Source: Micromonospora sp. NBC_01796 (GTDB lineage: Bacteria; Actinomycetota; Actinomycetes; Mycobacteriales; Micromonosporaceae). From it: a stretch of DNA of 64,000 nucleotides. A program made the translations under genes and the position numbers. The notes under the pieces are model-generated. The model worked only from the letters and a program-made list of their open reading frames with translations. It was not told the origin of the DNA and searched no databases. The DNA lies in the NCBI RefSeq assembly GCF_035917455.1, contig NZ_CP109078.1, positions 4,758,001 to 4,822,000 on the forward strand, in the 5' to 3' direction. Positions 13,713-21,912 of this stretch are shown one piece after another. Position 1 is the first letter of the stretch. Each line of letters starts with the position of its first letter.

Positions 13713-16694
13713 ATGCTGACCATGCAAGATGCCCTGGCCCGCCTGACGGCGTACTGGTCGGAGCAGGGCTGCCTCGTGCTCCAACCGATGAACACGGAGG
13801 TCGGTGCCGGCACGCTCAACCCGGCGACCTTCCTGCGGGTCCTCGGCCCCGAGCCGTGGCGCACCGTGTACGTCGAGCCGTCGGTCCGCCCGGACGACTC
13901 CCGGTACGGTGAAAACCCGAACCGGCTCCAGACGCACACCCAGCTCCAGGTGATCCTGAAGCCGGAACCGGGCAACGCGCAGGAGCTGTACCTGGGCAGC
14001 CTGACCGCGCTCGGGATCGACGTGGCCGCGCACGATGTCCGGTTCGTCGAGGACAACTGGACCGCCCCGGCGATGGGCGCCTGGGGGCTGGGCTGGGAGG
14101 TCTGGCTCGACGGGCTGGAGATCACCCAGTTCACGTACTTCCAGCAGGCCGGTGGGGTGAACCTCGACCCGCCGTCGGTGGAGATCACGTACGGCATCGA
14201 GCGGATCATCATGGCGTTGCAGAACGTACGCCACTTCAAGGACATCGCGTACGCGCCCGGGGTCAGCTACGGCGAGGTCTTCGGCCAGTCCGAGTACGAG
14301 ATGTCCCGCTACTACCTGGACGACGCGGACGTGGCGGCCAACCGCGAACTCCTCGAGCTGTACGCAGCCGAGGCCCAGCGGATGATCGACGCCGGCCTGC
14401 CGGTCCCCGCGCACACGTACGTGCTGAAGTGCTCGCACGCGTTCAACGTGCTCGACTCCCGGGGCGCGGTCTCCACCTCCGAACGGGCCGCCGAGTTCGC
14501 CCGGATGCGCCGGATGGCCGGCGAGGTCGCCCGCCTCTGGGCCGCCAGGAGGGAGGAGCTGGGCCACCCGCTGGGCGTGGTCGAGCAGACCCCGCCGGCC
14601 GTCGCGCCCACCGCCACCCCGACCGGCGAGACCGGCACCCGCCAGCTCGTCTTCGAGATCGGCACCGAGGAGATGCCCCCGGCCGAGGCGCGTACCGCCC
14701 GTGAGCAGGTGCGCCGGGAGCTGACCGAGCGGCTGGCCGCCACCCGGCTGGCGCACGGCACCATCCGCGTACTGGCCAACCCCCGCCGGCTGGTCGCCGT
14801 CGTCGACGACGTCGCCGCCCGCGAAGAGGACCACATCCGTACGGTGAAGGGCCCCAAGGCCGCCGCCGCGTTCACCGCCGACGGGCAGCCCACGCCCGCC
14901 CTGCTCGGTTTCGCCCGGTCGCAGAAGATCGAGGTCGACGCCCTGGAACGGGTCGAGTTCAACGGCGTCGAGCACCTCGCCGTACTCCGCCCCGAAGCCG
15001 GCCGGGAAGCCGCCGACGTCCTCGGTGAGGTGCTGGCCAAGGTGGTGACCGCGCTGCGGTCGGCGAAGAACATGCGCTGGAACGACCCGAACCTGGCCTT
15101 CACCCGCCCGGTCCGGTGGCTGCTCGCCCTCTGGGGTGACCAGGTGGTCCCGGTGGCGGTGTCGTCGCTCGTCTCCGACCGGCAGACCCGGGTGCACCGC
15201 AACTCGCCCGCACCGACCATCCCGGTCGCCTCGGCCGAAGCCCACCTCGGCATCCTGGCCGACGCCGGCATCGTGGTCGACCCGGACGAGCGTCGCCGGC
15301 TCATCGTCGCCGGGGCGGAGCGGCTCGCCACCGAGGCCGGCGGGCGGCTCGACACCGACGCCGAGCGTTCCCTGATCGACCAGATCCTCTACCTGGTGGA
15401 GCAGCCGACCCCGCTGCTCGGCCGGTTCGACCCCGACTACCTCCGGCTTCCGGAGGCGATCCTGGTCAACGTGATGCGCAAGCACCAGCGCTACCTGCCG
15501 GTGCGCGACGCCGACGGCAAGCTCCTGCCGTACTTCGTGGCGGTCGCGAACGGTGCCGTCGACGCCGACCTGGTCCGGGCGGGCAACGAGGCGGTGCTCC
15601 GCGCCCGGTACGAGGACGCCGCCTTCTTCTACCGCGCCGACCTGAAGGTTCCGCTGGTCGGGATGCGGGAGCGGATCAGCCGGCTGACGTTCACCGACAA
15701 GCTCGGTTCGATGGCCGACCGCGCCGACCGGATCGCCGAACTGGCCCGCGTACTGGCCGCCGCCCTGGATCTCGACCCGGCCGACGTGGCGACCCTGCAC
15801 CGGGCCGCCGCGCTGGTGAAGTTCGACCTCGGCTCCCAACTGGTCACCGAGATGACCAGCCTCGCCGGGGTGATGGCCCGCGACTACGCGCTGCACGCGG
15901 GGGAGTCCGAGGCGGTTGCCGAGGCCGTCTACGAGGCCGAGTTGCCGCGCGGTGCCGGCGACGCGCTGCCGCAGTCGCTGCCCGGGGCGCTGCTGTCCCT
16001 GGCCGATCGGCTGGACCTGATCGCCGGGCTCGCCGCCACGGTCGGGCTGCCGACGGGCAGCAGCGATCCTTTTGCCGTACGCCGGGCGTTCCTCGGTCTG
16101 CTGGCCGTGCACCGCGCCCACCCGGAACTCGCCGGTCTGAGCCTGACCGAGGCGCTCGCGTCGGCGGCCCGGCGGCAACCGGTGCCGGTCGAACCGTCGG
16201 TGCTCGCCGCGGCGGCCGAGTTCCTGACCCGTCGGCTGGAGCAGTTGCTCACCGAGGAGGGCCAGCCGGTCGACCGGGTACGGGCAGCGCTTCCGCACGC
16301 CGAGCGCCCCGGACTGGTCGACCTGCTGCTCGGCCAGATCGACACCCTGGTCAAGGACGAGCAGTTCCGCGCCCTGGTCGAGGCGATCCAGCGGGCCCGC
16401 CGGATCGTCCCCGCCGGTACGCCCACCGACTACCGCCCGGAGGCGCTGGTCGAGCCGGCCGAGTTGCGCCTGCACGAGGTCCTGACCGAGGTACGCGCCG
16501 CACTCGACCCGCATGCGGACCTGGAGCGCTTCAACGAGGTCGCCGGACGGATCACCGCGCCGGTCAACACGTTCTTCGACGACGTGTTCGTGATGACCGA
16601 CGACCTCGACCTGCGCGCCGCCCGCCTCGGCCTCCTGGCGACCGTGAGCGCCCTCGGCGCCGACCTGCTCGACTGGGACCACCTGCGGATGTAG
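13713..16694 (+). CDS. glyQS: fused alpha/beta glycyl-tRNA synthetase
   Basis: 993 aa, a single-chain version of the bacterial alpha2beta2 GlyRS. Residues 1-290 are the class II catalytic alpha subunit: GCLVLQPMNTEVGAGTLNP, ENPNRLQTHTQLQVI, and EITQFTYFQQAGG in outline. A Pro/Thr linker (about 290-310) joins the beta subunit, which begins LVFEIGTEEMP and contains FAVRRAFLGL, an HD-like region and a C-terminal DALR-type anticodon-binding part. It charges tRNA-Gly in the cytoplasm. Many actinomycetes use the unrelated alpha2-type GlyRS, so this could be the only GlyRS or a second one. The ATG at 13713 has GGAG upstream. Confidence 0.93.
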   Translation: MLTMQDALARLTAYWSEQGCLVLQPMNTEVGAGTLNPATFLRVLGPEPWRTVYVEPSVRPDDSRYGENPNRLQTHTQLQVILKPEPGNAQELYLGSLTALGIDVAAHDVRFVEDNWTAPAMGAWGLGWEVWLDGLEITQFTYFQQAGGVNLDPPSVEITYGIERIIMALQNVRHFKDIAYAPGVSYGEVFGQSEYEMSRYYLDDADVAANRELLELYAAEAQRMIDAGLPVPAHTYVLKCSHAFNVLDSRGAVSTSERAAEFARMRRMAGEVARLWAARREELGHPLGVVEQTPPAVAPTATPTGETGTRQLVFEIGTEEMPPAEARTAREQVRRELTERLAATRLAHGTIRVLANPRRLVAVVDDVAAREEDHIRTVKGPKAAAAFTADGQPTPALLGFARSQKIEVDALERVEFNGVEHLAVLRPEAGREAADVLGEVLAKVVTALRSAKNMRWNDPNLAFTRPVRWLLALWGDQVVPVAVSSLVSDRQTRVHRNSPAPTIPVASAEAHLGILADAGIVVDPDERRRLIVAGAERLATEAGGRLDTDAERSLIDQILYLVEQPTPLLGRFDPDYLRLPEAILVNVMRKHQRYLPVRDADGKLLPYFVAVANGAVDADLVRAGNEAVLRARYEDAAFFYRADLKVPLVGMRERISRLTFTDKLGSMADRADRIAELARVLAAALDLDPADVATLHRAAALVKFDLGSQLVTEMTSLAGVMARDYALHAGESEAVAEAVYEAELPRGAGDALPQSLPGALLSLADRLDLIAGLAATVGLPTGSSDPFAVRRAFLGLLAVHRAHPELAGLSLTEALASAARRQPVPVEPSVLAAAAEFLTRRLEQLLTEEGQPVDRVRAALPHAERPGLVDLLLGQIDTLVKDEQFRALVEAIQRARRIVPAGTPTDYRPEALVEPAELRLHEVLTEVRAALDPHADLERFNEVAGRITAPVNTFFDDVFVMTDDLDLRAARLGLLATVSALGADLLDWDHLRM

Positions 16695-16702
16695 CCGACG
16701 CT

Positions 16703-16766
16703 GCCGTTCTGCTCCGCCGTTCCGGCGACCGTGTCCCAGCGGTCGCCGGAACGGGAGCAGAATGGC
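16703..16766 (+). terminator. long two-helix hairpin after glyQS
   Basis: The inner helix is perfect over 15 bp: CCGTTCCGGCGACCG (16717-16731) with 16740-16754. The outer helix GCCGTTCTGC (16703-16712) pairs with 16757-16766 apart from one wobble. It ends 3 nt before the GTG at 16770, so it may both terminate glyQS and mask the next gene's ribosome site in readthrough RNA. Confidence 0.6.
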
Positions 16767-16769
16767 GCC

Positions 16770-17324
16770 GTGTCAGACCACACGACCTCAACCCGGCTGA
16801 TCGCGTCCGCCGCACGGGAGGGCCTGGCGCCGCTCGGGCTGCGCCGCCTCGGCAGGTCACGTAGGTGGTACGACGATCGGGGCTGGTGGGTCATCCACGT
16901 CGAGTTCCAGTCGTCCCGTAGCGCGGGCACCTATCTCAACATCGGTGCGATGTGGCTGTGGGTGGACAAGAACTTCTGGACCTTCGACGAGGGGGACCGC
17001 CTGTACTGGCGCGACGATGGTTCCTTCACCTACGACCCGCAGTACGGCGAGTCCGGGTGGCTACAGTTTCTCGACTTCCTGAGGGTCGAGCAGTTCTCGC
17101 GTGATCTGCCGTCACTGGTCCAGATAGCCGCGCGTCGGGTAACCGAGCTTCTCGCGAGTGATCCTGACGCCCTCCAGGAACGCATCCTGGCCACCATCCA
17201 CGCGACCCGGCAACGGCTGAAGCTGCCGCCATCGGTGATCACAGCCCCCACCGCCCGACCCGGTGCGGACGTCAGGGGGCTTCCGAGTCCAGGTGCCGCT
17301 CGATGCCGTCCGTCATCCGGGTGA
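16770..17324 (+). CDS. DUF4304-like protein
   Basis: 184 aa. The core, GLRRLGRSRRWYDDRGWWV, then IHVEFQSSRSAGTYLNIGAM and the Trp-rich strand that follows, resembles the DUF4304 pattern: a basic residue-aromatic strand, an FQxS motif and an N-I/L-G strand. Function is unknown. GTG 16770 is the only suitable start after the hairpin; an upstream extension would begin inside the hairpin. The last 17 codons overlap the convergent MazG-like gene by 53 nt and look low-complexity, so the natural end may be unusual. The family assignment is tentative. Confidence 0.6.
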   Translation: MSDHTTSTRLIASAAREGLAPLGLRRLGRSRRWYDDRGWWVIHVEFQSSRSAGTYLNIGAMWLWVDKNFWTFDEGDRLYWRDDGSFTYDPQYGESGWLQFLDFLRVEQFSRDLPSLVQIAARRVTELLASDPDALQERILATIHATRQRLKLPPSVITAPTARPGADVRGLPSPGAARCRPSSG

Positions 17325-17595
17325 ACTCGCCGACGAGGTCGACGTCGTACCGGTCGGCGAGGACGAGAACCGCCCACAGGCAGTCGGCCAGCTCGTGGCC
17401 GAGCAGGTTGCGGGCATCGGTGATCTCCCGGCGACCGTCGACCGCCATGACGAGCTTGGCGAGGTCACCGACGTCGCCGACGAAGCCCAACGCCAGGTCG
17501 CCGGTGCCCCATGGCTCGCGTCCGGCGGCGATGTTGTACCGGTCGTAGAGCGCGGCTATCGCCATCGCGCGTGTCTGTAGAGTCGCCAGGTCCAT
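17272..17595 (-). CDS. MazG-like nucleotide pyrophosphohydrolase domain protein
   Basis: 107 aa, all-helical. It contains LGFVGDVGDLAKLVMAVDGRR and NLLGHELADCLWAVLVLADRY, which fit the all-alpha NTP-PPase arrangement in which GD..D...H.ELAD supplies metal-binding acidic residues (canonically EExxE and ExxD). It would hydrolyse (d)NTPs or related nucleotides to the monophosphate plus PPi. The canonical EExxE appears as GDVGD, so the match is to a divergent subfamily. The ATG at 17595 is the only good start. Two identical operator-like palindromes lie about 100 nt upstream. Confidence 0.65.
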   Translation of the reverse strand: MDLATLQTRAMAIAALYDRYNIAAGREPWGTGDLALGFVGDVGDLAKLVMAVDGRREITDARNLLGHELADCLWAVLVLADRYDVDLVGEFTRMTDGIERHLDSEAP

Positions 17596-17696
17596 GCCCG
17601 ACACCGTAGATCGACACCGGAGCCCGTGGGTACCCGCGAGCAAGCCGTCTTTCAACTGTCGGTGACCGTGGGCGGCGGCAAAGCACTTTGGGGCGT

Positions 17697-17732
17697 ACAT
17701 CATCGATGATGTGACTACATCGAATTTGATGT
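17697..17732. promoter_or_regulatory. two ACATC-N6-GATGT operators
   Basis: ACATCATCGATGATGT (17697-17712) is a perfect 16-bp palindrome. ACATC-GAATTT-GATGT (17717-17732) has the same half-sites and spacer length, exactly 20 bp further on, about two helical turns. The surrounding DNA is AT-rich for this genome. Reading leftward, TTTACA and CATCAT with an 18-nt spacer overlap the sites and could form the MazG-like gene promoter. No adjacent gene encodes an obvious regulator for it. Confidence 0.5.
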
Positions 17733-17783
17733 AAAGCCTTGACGCATTATGTGGCCGAGGTCGACCGCATGCCGGTCGCGTGG

Positions 17784-18038
17784 TCAGCTGGAGAGGAACT
17801 CGCTCCACCTCGACCACAATGTTCCGATCATGTCACCCGTGCCATTGATGATGTTGGACAGGAAGTTGCCGGCGGAGGTCAGGTTGCCCTTGCTGGCGGC
17901 GAGAAGAGGGCTGAACAACACCACAAGGACCAGGCTGACCAGGAACATCGCGCCGCCGACCACGACGATTCCGGCAGAGACGATCAGGTAGATCACTCCG
18001 GTGAAGAGTGCCACCGGGATTTTCACGAGCAGGAGCAC
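17784..18038 (-). CDS. small two-helix membrane protein
   Basis: 84 aa. There are two adjacent hydrophobic segments (about residues 4-26 and 28-47), then an amphipathic tail GNLTSAGNFLSNIINGTGDM ending in SEFLSS. A clear ribosome site AAAGGG sits 6 nt before the GTG start at 18038, which supports a real gene despite the short length. No family is recognised. It is likely a plasma-membrane protein with both ends on the same side. It is monocistronic by position; 18039-18335 upstream holds no other gene I can support. Confidence 0.65.
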   Translation of the reverse strand: MLLLVKIPVALFTGVIYLIVSAGIVVVGGAMFLVSLVLVVLFSPLLAASKGNLTSAGNFLSNIINGTGDMIGTLWSRWSEFLSS

Positions 18039-18296
18039 GAGTCACCCTTTCGACGCGCCCGACAGGTGCGAACAGCAGATCAGACGGACGCGGCGGACAA
18101 CATCGCCGATCAGGGCCTTGTGCGGCCCATCTGGTCCATTGTGTCCGGTACGAAACAGTCGGCATTCGTGGCCGTCGAGCCGTACGTGCCGATGATGATC
18201 TGATTGATCCACGCCGACCCGATCAGGACGGTAAGGGTTATCCGTTTATCCAGGGGCGAAAAGCGGCGGTACGGCGGGGTTTCTGGGGGTGACAGG

Positions 18297-18335
18297 GCCA
18301 CCCACCTGGGGGAGAACGGCACTAGCGTGGGTGGC
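18297..18335. promoter_or_regulatory. inverted repeat and leaderless promoter at the XRE start
   Basis: GCCACCCAC (18297-18305) and GTGGGTGGC (18327-18335) form a perfect 9-bp inverted repeat that ends directly before the ATG. A -10-like TAGCGT (18323-18328) lies inside it, 7 nt before the start codon, suggesting leaderless transcription and autoregulation. Confidence 0.4.
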
Positions 18336-19238
18336 ATGGACAGCACGAACGCGCTCGGCGAGTTCCTGCGTGCCCGGCGGGAACTGGTCCGTCCCGAGGA
18401 TGTCGGGATCAGCCGGGGTGTCGGGATGCGGCGGGTTCCGGGTCTGCGCCGGGAGGAGGTGGCGATGCTCGCCGGCATCAGCTCGGACTACTACCTGCGT
18501 CTGGAGCAGGGGCGCGACCGTAACCCCTCGATCCAGGTGCTCGACGCGCTCGCCACGGTGCTGCAACTCGACCCCGAGGCGACCGCGTACATGATCGGGC
18601 TGACCGGGGAACGGGCGTCGCACCTGCGCCGGCTGGCCCAGTCGTCGCCCCGCCGACGGACGTCGCCGCAACTGGAGCGGGTGCCGGCGAGCATTCTCCA
18701 GCTCATCGACGGCTGGCCCACCAATCCGGCGTACGTCCAGAACAGGTTCTCGGACGTACTCGCGGTCAACTCCCTGGCGGCGGCGCTTTCCCCCAACTAC
18801 GCCCCGGGGGTGAACCTGCTCTGGGCGGTGTTCCTCGACCCGGCCGAGCGGGACCTGCGTCGGGACTGGGAGGAGGTGACGGAGGAGGGCGTGGCCAACC
18901 TGCGTGCACTCGCCGGACCCGACGTCGACGATCCCCGGCTGGTGGAACTCGTCGGAGAGCTGTCCGTACGCAGCGACCGGTTCCGGCGACTGTGGGGGCG
19001 CCATGACGTGCAGCCCAAGCGGGGCCGGGTGAGCAGGCTGACCCACCCCCAGGTCGGCGAGATCGACCTGCAGGGCAACAAACTGGCGATCGGTGGTTCC
19101 GACGGCCTCATCCTGGTGGTGTTCCACGCCGAACCGGGCAGCCGGAACGCCGAACTGCTGGGCCTGCTGGGCAGTCTCGTCGCCGCTGACCCGGCCCGGA
19201 TCCGGGACGACCCCGACCGGCAGCCCGTCGACGAGTAG
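18336..19238 (+). CDS. XRE-family regulator with MmyB-like ligand-binding domain
   Basis: 300 aa. The N-terminal helix-turn-helix (ALGEFLRARR, GVGMRRVPGLRREEVAMLAG, ISSDYYLRLEQGRDRNPS) is the characteristic form of this actinomycete family. The remaining 190 residues (WPTNPAYVQNRFSDVLAVN onward) are the MmyB-like PAS-type domain, which in relatives binds a fatty acid or other small ligand. It is a cytoplasmic DNA-binding regulator. The first domain residues follow the ATG at 18336, and a palindrome overlaps the predicted promoter. It ends 12 nt from the convergent membrane-protein gene. Targets are unknown. Confidence 0.88.
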   Translation: MDSTNALGEFLRARRELVRPEDVGISRGVGMRRVPGLRREEVAMLAGISSDYYLRLEQGRDRNPSIQVLDALATVLQLDPEATAYMIGLTGERASHLRRLAQSSPRRRTSPQLERVPASILQLIDGWPTNPAYVQNRFSDVLAVNSLAAALSPNYAPGVNLLWAVFLDPAERDLRRDWEEVTEEGVANLRALAGPDVDDPRLVELVGELSVRSDRFRRLWGRHDVQPKRGRVSRLTHPQVGEIDLQGNKLAIGGSDGLILVVFHAEPGSRNAELLGLLGSLVAADPARIRDDPDRQPVDE

Positions 19239-19250
19239 CGCGGCGGTCGC

Positions 19251-21005
19251 TCACAACCCGTGGACGAGCACCGCGGCCACCACGGGGACCAGCACGGCCC
19301 AGCACAGCAGGAGCGCGGCGAAGGGCGGTCGGGGCACCTCGGCCACCGGCGGGGGGACTGTCCCGCCACCGCGTACGGCCTGCTCGCGGGCGTGGCGCAG
19401 CGCGTGCCGCAACTGCTCGGCGGTCCGCTCGCCGGACGCTGGCGGCGGGAACCGCATCCACTGTCGCGCCGTGACGGTGAGGGCGTACCCGTTCTCGTCG
19501 TCGAGCACGGACACCTCCGAACCGGTGCCGTCCACCCGTAGCTCCGCCGACCAGGTGAGCCGGTGGACCCGCCAGGCCGTGACCATCACCAGTCCGCCGG
19601 CGTTCCAGCACAGGTACGCACGCAGGTGGCGCCGCCAGCCGTGGTAGAGCGGAAGCGCCGTCAGGGGTGCCGCGATGGCGAACGCCCCCGGCAGGGACAG
19701 GGAATCGAGCAGGAAGAGCGAGTCGAGCGGGCCCGTGATCAGCAGCCCGGCGGGAGCCAACACCGCCACCACGGAAGCCAGCGCCCGGGCCCAGCCGATC
19801 AGCGGGTGTGACCGGTGGAACCGCAGGTCGCCGGGGGAGGCACGGCGATCCGCCTCGGTGAGCAGGCTCAGGTCGACCGGTGGTTCGTCGGCCTCGGCCG
19901 AGTGTTCACCGGTGACCGGGTGGACCGGGATCTCCTTCAGCGCACGCACCGGGTTCCGGGGCAGCCGTATCCGGCCGTCGACCTCCACCGCGCACCAGTG
20001 CCCCGGGCGCGGATCGCCGTACAGGACTGCCTGTTTCGGTGTGGGGTCCGGCTCCGGGTCGCCGGGCGGCTCGGCGTGGATCGCGGGAACGGTTACCAGC
20101 GTGGTCCGACCCGGTCCGGGGCCCGGCAGGAGGACGAGCACGTTGCCTTCCTCCTCGAGCGCACCGACCGCCCGTACGGGCTGCGCCTCGCCGAACAGCC
20201 GGCGCAGCGCGGTGTTGCGCTCGACCGTACGCATCGCCAGGGCGGTGCCGAAGGCCGCGACGATCGCCGCGAGGGTGAGCCACCCGGCGGCGTCGTACGG
20301 TTCGCTGACCGGCTGCACCAGGCCGTGACCGTCCACGTAGAACTGCATCGTGCTGCCGACGGGGTAGTCGTCGGCGTCGAGGACGTCCACGTTCGCCTGG
20401 CTCCCGTCGGGGAACGCGACCCCTGCCGTGAAGCCGTCGCGATGCTCCCGCACCACCCCGGTCATCACCCGGGCCGCCTGCTGCTGGGCGTCCCTGCGGT
20501 CCTGTTCGGCCAGTCCCCACCAGCCCATGCCGATTGCGCCGACAGCGAGCACCGCGATCAGGGCGAGCCAGTGCCGGCCGAGCACCGGCACCCGGGTCGG
20601 CCGGGGCACCGGCCGGTGGTCCGACACGGGCACGGTCGACGCGGGGGCGGACCCGGCGACCCACCGGGCCGATCCGGGGAGATACCAGAACAGGGCGGCG
20701 TAGCCGAAGACGACGGGGTAGGTCCACCAGGGCATGGTCGGGTCGAGGAAGTCGGCCACCAGGAACGCCACCGTCGCGCCGACCGCGGACCAGGCCGCGG
20801 TACGCCAGTGGAGATAGACGACGAGCATCGAGCCGAACAGCAGGCCGAAAAACGTCGAGGCGGACCGGCTCGGCAGACAGGGGTCCGCCACCGAGCACGT
20901 GGGTTGCCCGACCTCCCCACCGACGACGATGACACCGATGACGGCGAATCCGGCGAGCGGCACGAGTAGTCGCGGACTTCGCAACCACGACCAGGACGAG
21001 AGCAT
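19251..21005 (-). CDS. large multi-pass membrane protein of unknown function
   Basis: 584 aa. Hydrophobic segments lie near residues 12-30, 50-66, 70-88, 95-108, 145-163, 240-258 and 410-455, with a final one at the C-terminus (PPFAALLLCWAVLVPVVAAVLVHGL in outline). Between the fifth and sixth lies a roughly 70-residue soluble loop with a GFTAGVAFPDGSQANVDV strand pattern like DUF3592 proteins. A larger soluble region follows with RPGHWCAVEVDGRIRLPRNP. No catalytic motif is recognised. The ATG at 21005 gives a good N-terminal membrane start. Its function is unknown; it may be an envelope or sensory protein. Confidence 0.7.
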   Translation of the reverse strand: MLSSWSWLRSPRLLVPLAGFAVIGVIVVGGEVGQPTCSVADPCLPSRSASTFFGLLFGSMLVVYLHWRTAAWSAVGATVAFLVADFLDPTMPWWTYPVVFGYAALFWYLPGSARWVAGSAPASTVPVSDHRPVPRPTRVPVLGRHWLALIAVLAVGAIGMGWWGLAEQDRRDAQQQAARVMTGVVREHRDGFTAGVAFPDGSQANVDVLDADDYPVGSTMQFYVDGHGLVQPVSEPYDAAGWLTLAAIVAAFGTALAMRTVERNTALRRLFGEAQPVRAVGALEEEGNVLVLLPGPGPGRTTLVTVPAIHAEPPGDPEPDPTPKQAVLYGDPRPGHWCAVEVDGRIRLPRNPVRALKEIPVHPVTGEHSAEADEPPVDLSLLTEADRRASPGDLRFHRSHPLIGWARALASVVAVLAPAGLLITGPLDSLFLLDSLSLPGAFAIAAPLTALPLYHGWRRHLRAYLCWNAGGLVMVTAWRVHRLTWSAELRVDGTGSEVSVLDDENGYALTVTARQWMRFPPPASGERTAEQLRHALRHAREQAVRGGGTVPPPVAEVPRPPFAALLLCWAVLVPVVAAVLVHGL

Positions 21006-21070
21006 CGAATGATCATGCCGGGCCGGGGCGACCCGGTCGACGGCTGTTCGGCTGACCCGTACCGAGTGGT

Positions 21071-21116
21071 TTCCCGTACCGGCGACCGGCGGAATGCACG
21101 GTCGCCGGCACGGGAA
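21071..21116 (-). terminator. terminator hairpin downstream of the darcynin-like gene
   Basis: 18-nt arms, TTCCCGTACCGGCGACCG (21071-21088) and 21099-21116, pair with a single A-C mismatch around a 10-nt loop. It lies 58 nt beyond the stop of the leftward darcynin-like gene and separates it from the next leftward gene. Confidence 0.65.
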
Positions 21117-21173
21117 CCGGCTCGCCGCCCCGGCGCGACGAACCGGCCTGCCGCCCGCGGTGAGTTTTCGCTC

Positions 21174-21515
21174 CTATTCGGCGGCGGCGCGTTTCGCCAG
21201 GCCGCGCGGCGGAGCCTTCATACCGACCACGATGTCCACGATCTCGATGTAGCGGGCCTTGGCGCCCATCCGGAAATCCGTCGCCGCCGCGTGGATTTCC
21301 TCCAGGGTGTCCGCCTCGACCATCGTGACCTGGTCGTAGCGGGCGTCGACACCGCTGCACACGACGTGGGTCAGTAGTTTGGCGTACCTGCCCATGTCCC
21401 GCGCATGTCCGGCGGAGACCTCGTGGATGCCGTCCCGGCCCAGGGCGAAATACTCGGGACTGATCTTCATGAACAGGAACGCGACGTACTTGTTCTTTTC
21501 CGCTAACTCATGCAT
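21174..21515 (-). CDS. darcynin-like dimeric alpha/beta-barrel protein
   Basis: 113 aa. The pattern YVAFLFMKISPEYFALGRDG is followed by a central helix, YDQVTMVEADTLEEIHAA, and the C-terminal strand ARYIEIVDIVVGMK. It looks like the darcynin family, small ferredoxin-like-fold proteins without known activity. ATG 21515 is chosen because GGGAAGG lies just upstream; a GTG 45 nt earlier lacks a ribosome site. It is divergent from the small protein at 21688 and followed by a strong hairpin. The family assignment is tentative; other stress-responsive alpha/beta-barrel families are possible. Confidence 0.55.
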   Translation of the reverse strand: MHELAEKNKYVAFLFMKISPEYFALGRDGIHEVSAGHARDMGRYAKLLTHVVCSGVDARYDQVTMVEADTLEEIHAAATDFRMGAKARYIEIVDIVVGMKAPPRGLAKRAAAE

Positions 21516-21687
21516 GGCACCTTCCCAACCGAAACCTTCGATGGGTAGTTGAGCGATCACCGTGAGTTTATGGTTTGTGACAGATCGTCAGAGAGAACTG
21601 TCCGCTGGCCGACTCAACGAACGGTGGCGGTGCTCCCGGCGGTGAAACCGGGCTGCGTCGATCGGGCTGTCGTGGCAGGGTGCGGGC

Positions 21688-21906
21688 ATGGGCGTACCCG
21701 AGGGTTTCGCGTACACGACCCGGGCCGGCGGCGTGGTCGTCATCTCCCACCACGGTCGACCGGCGACCACGCTGCGTGGCGGCCGGGCGGCCGACTTCCT
21801 GGCCGAGGTCGAGGACGGCGACCCGCAACAGGTGATGGCCCGCTGGACCGGCAACTACCGCCGGGGCAACGAGCGGACCGCCAGGAACCACCCGCGCAAC
21901 GCCTGA
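21688..21906 (+). CDS. small conserved-looking actinobacterial protein
   Basis: 72 aa: a short beta segment (GFAYTTRAGGVVVISHHGRP), an ATTLRGGRAADFLAEVE helix, and a basic C-terminus ending TGNYRRGNERTARNHPRNA. No catalytic motif is visible. The GNYRRGNER signature is one I recall from short hypothetical proteins of actinomycetes. It starts at ATG 21688 and lies 6 nt before the histidine kinase, so it probably forms an operon with that two-component system. Confidence 0.65.
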   Translation: MGVPEGFAYTTRAGGVVVISHHGRPATTLRGGRAADFLAEVEDGDPQQVMARWTGNYRRGNERTARNHPRNA

Positions 21907-21912
21907 CATCCC

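Noticed and set aside
13644-16682. Very long open frame on the minus strand opposite glyQS (about 1000 codons)
   Set aside because: It mirrors the codon pattern of glyQS, is low-complexity (Val/Gln/Arg/Gly) and has no recognisable domain; a GC-rich shadow.
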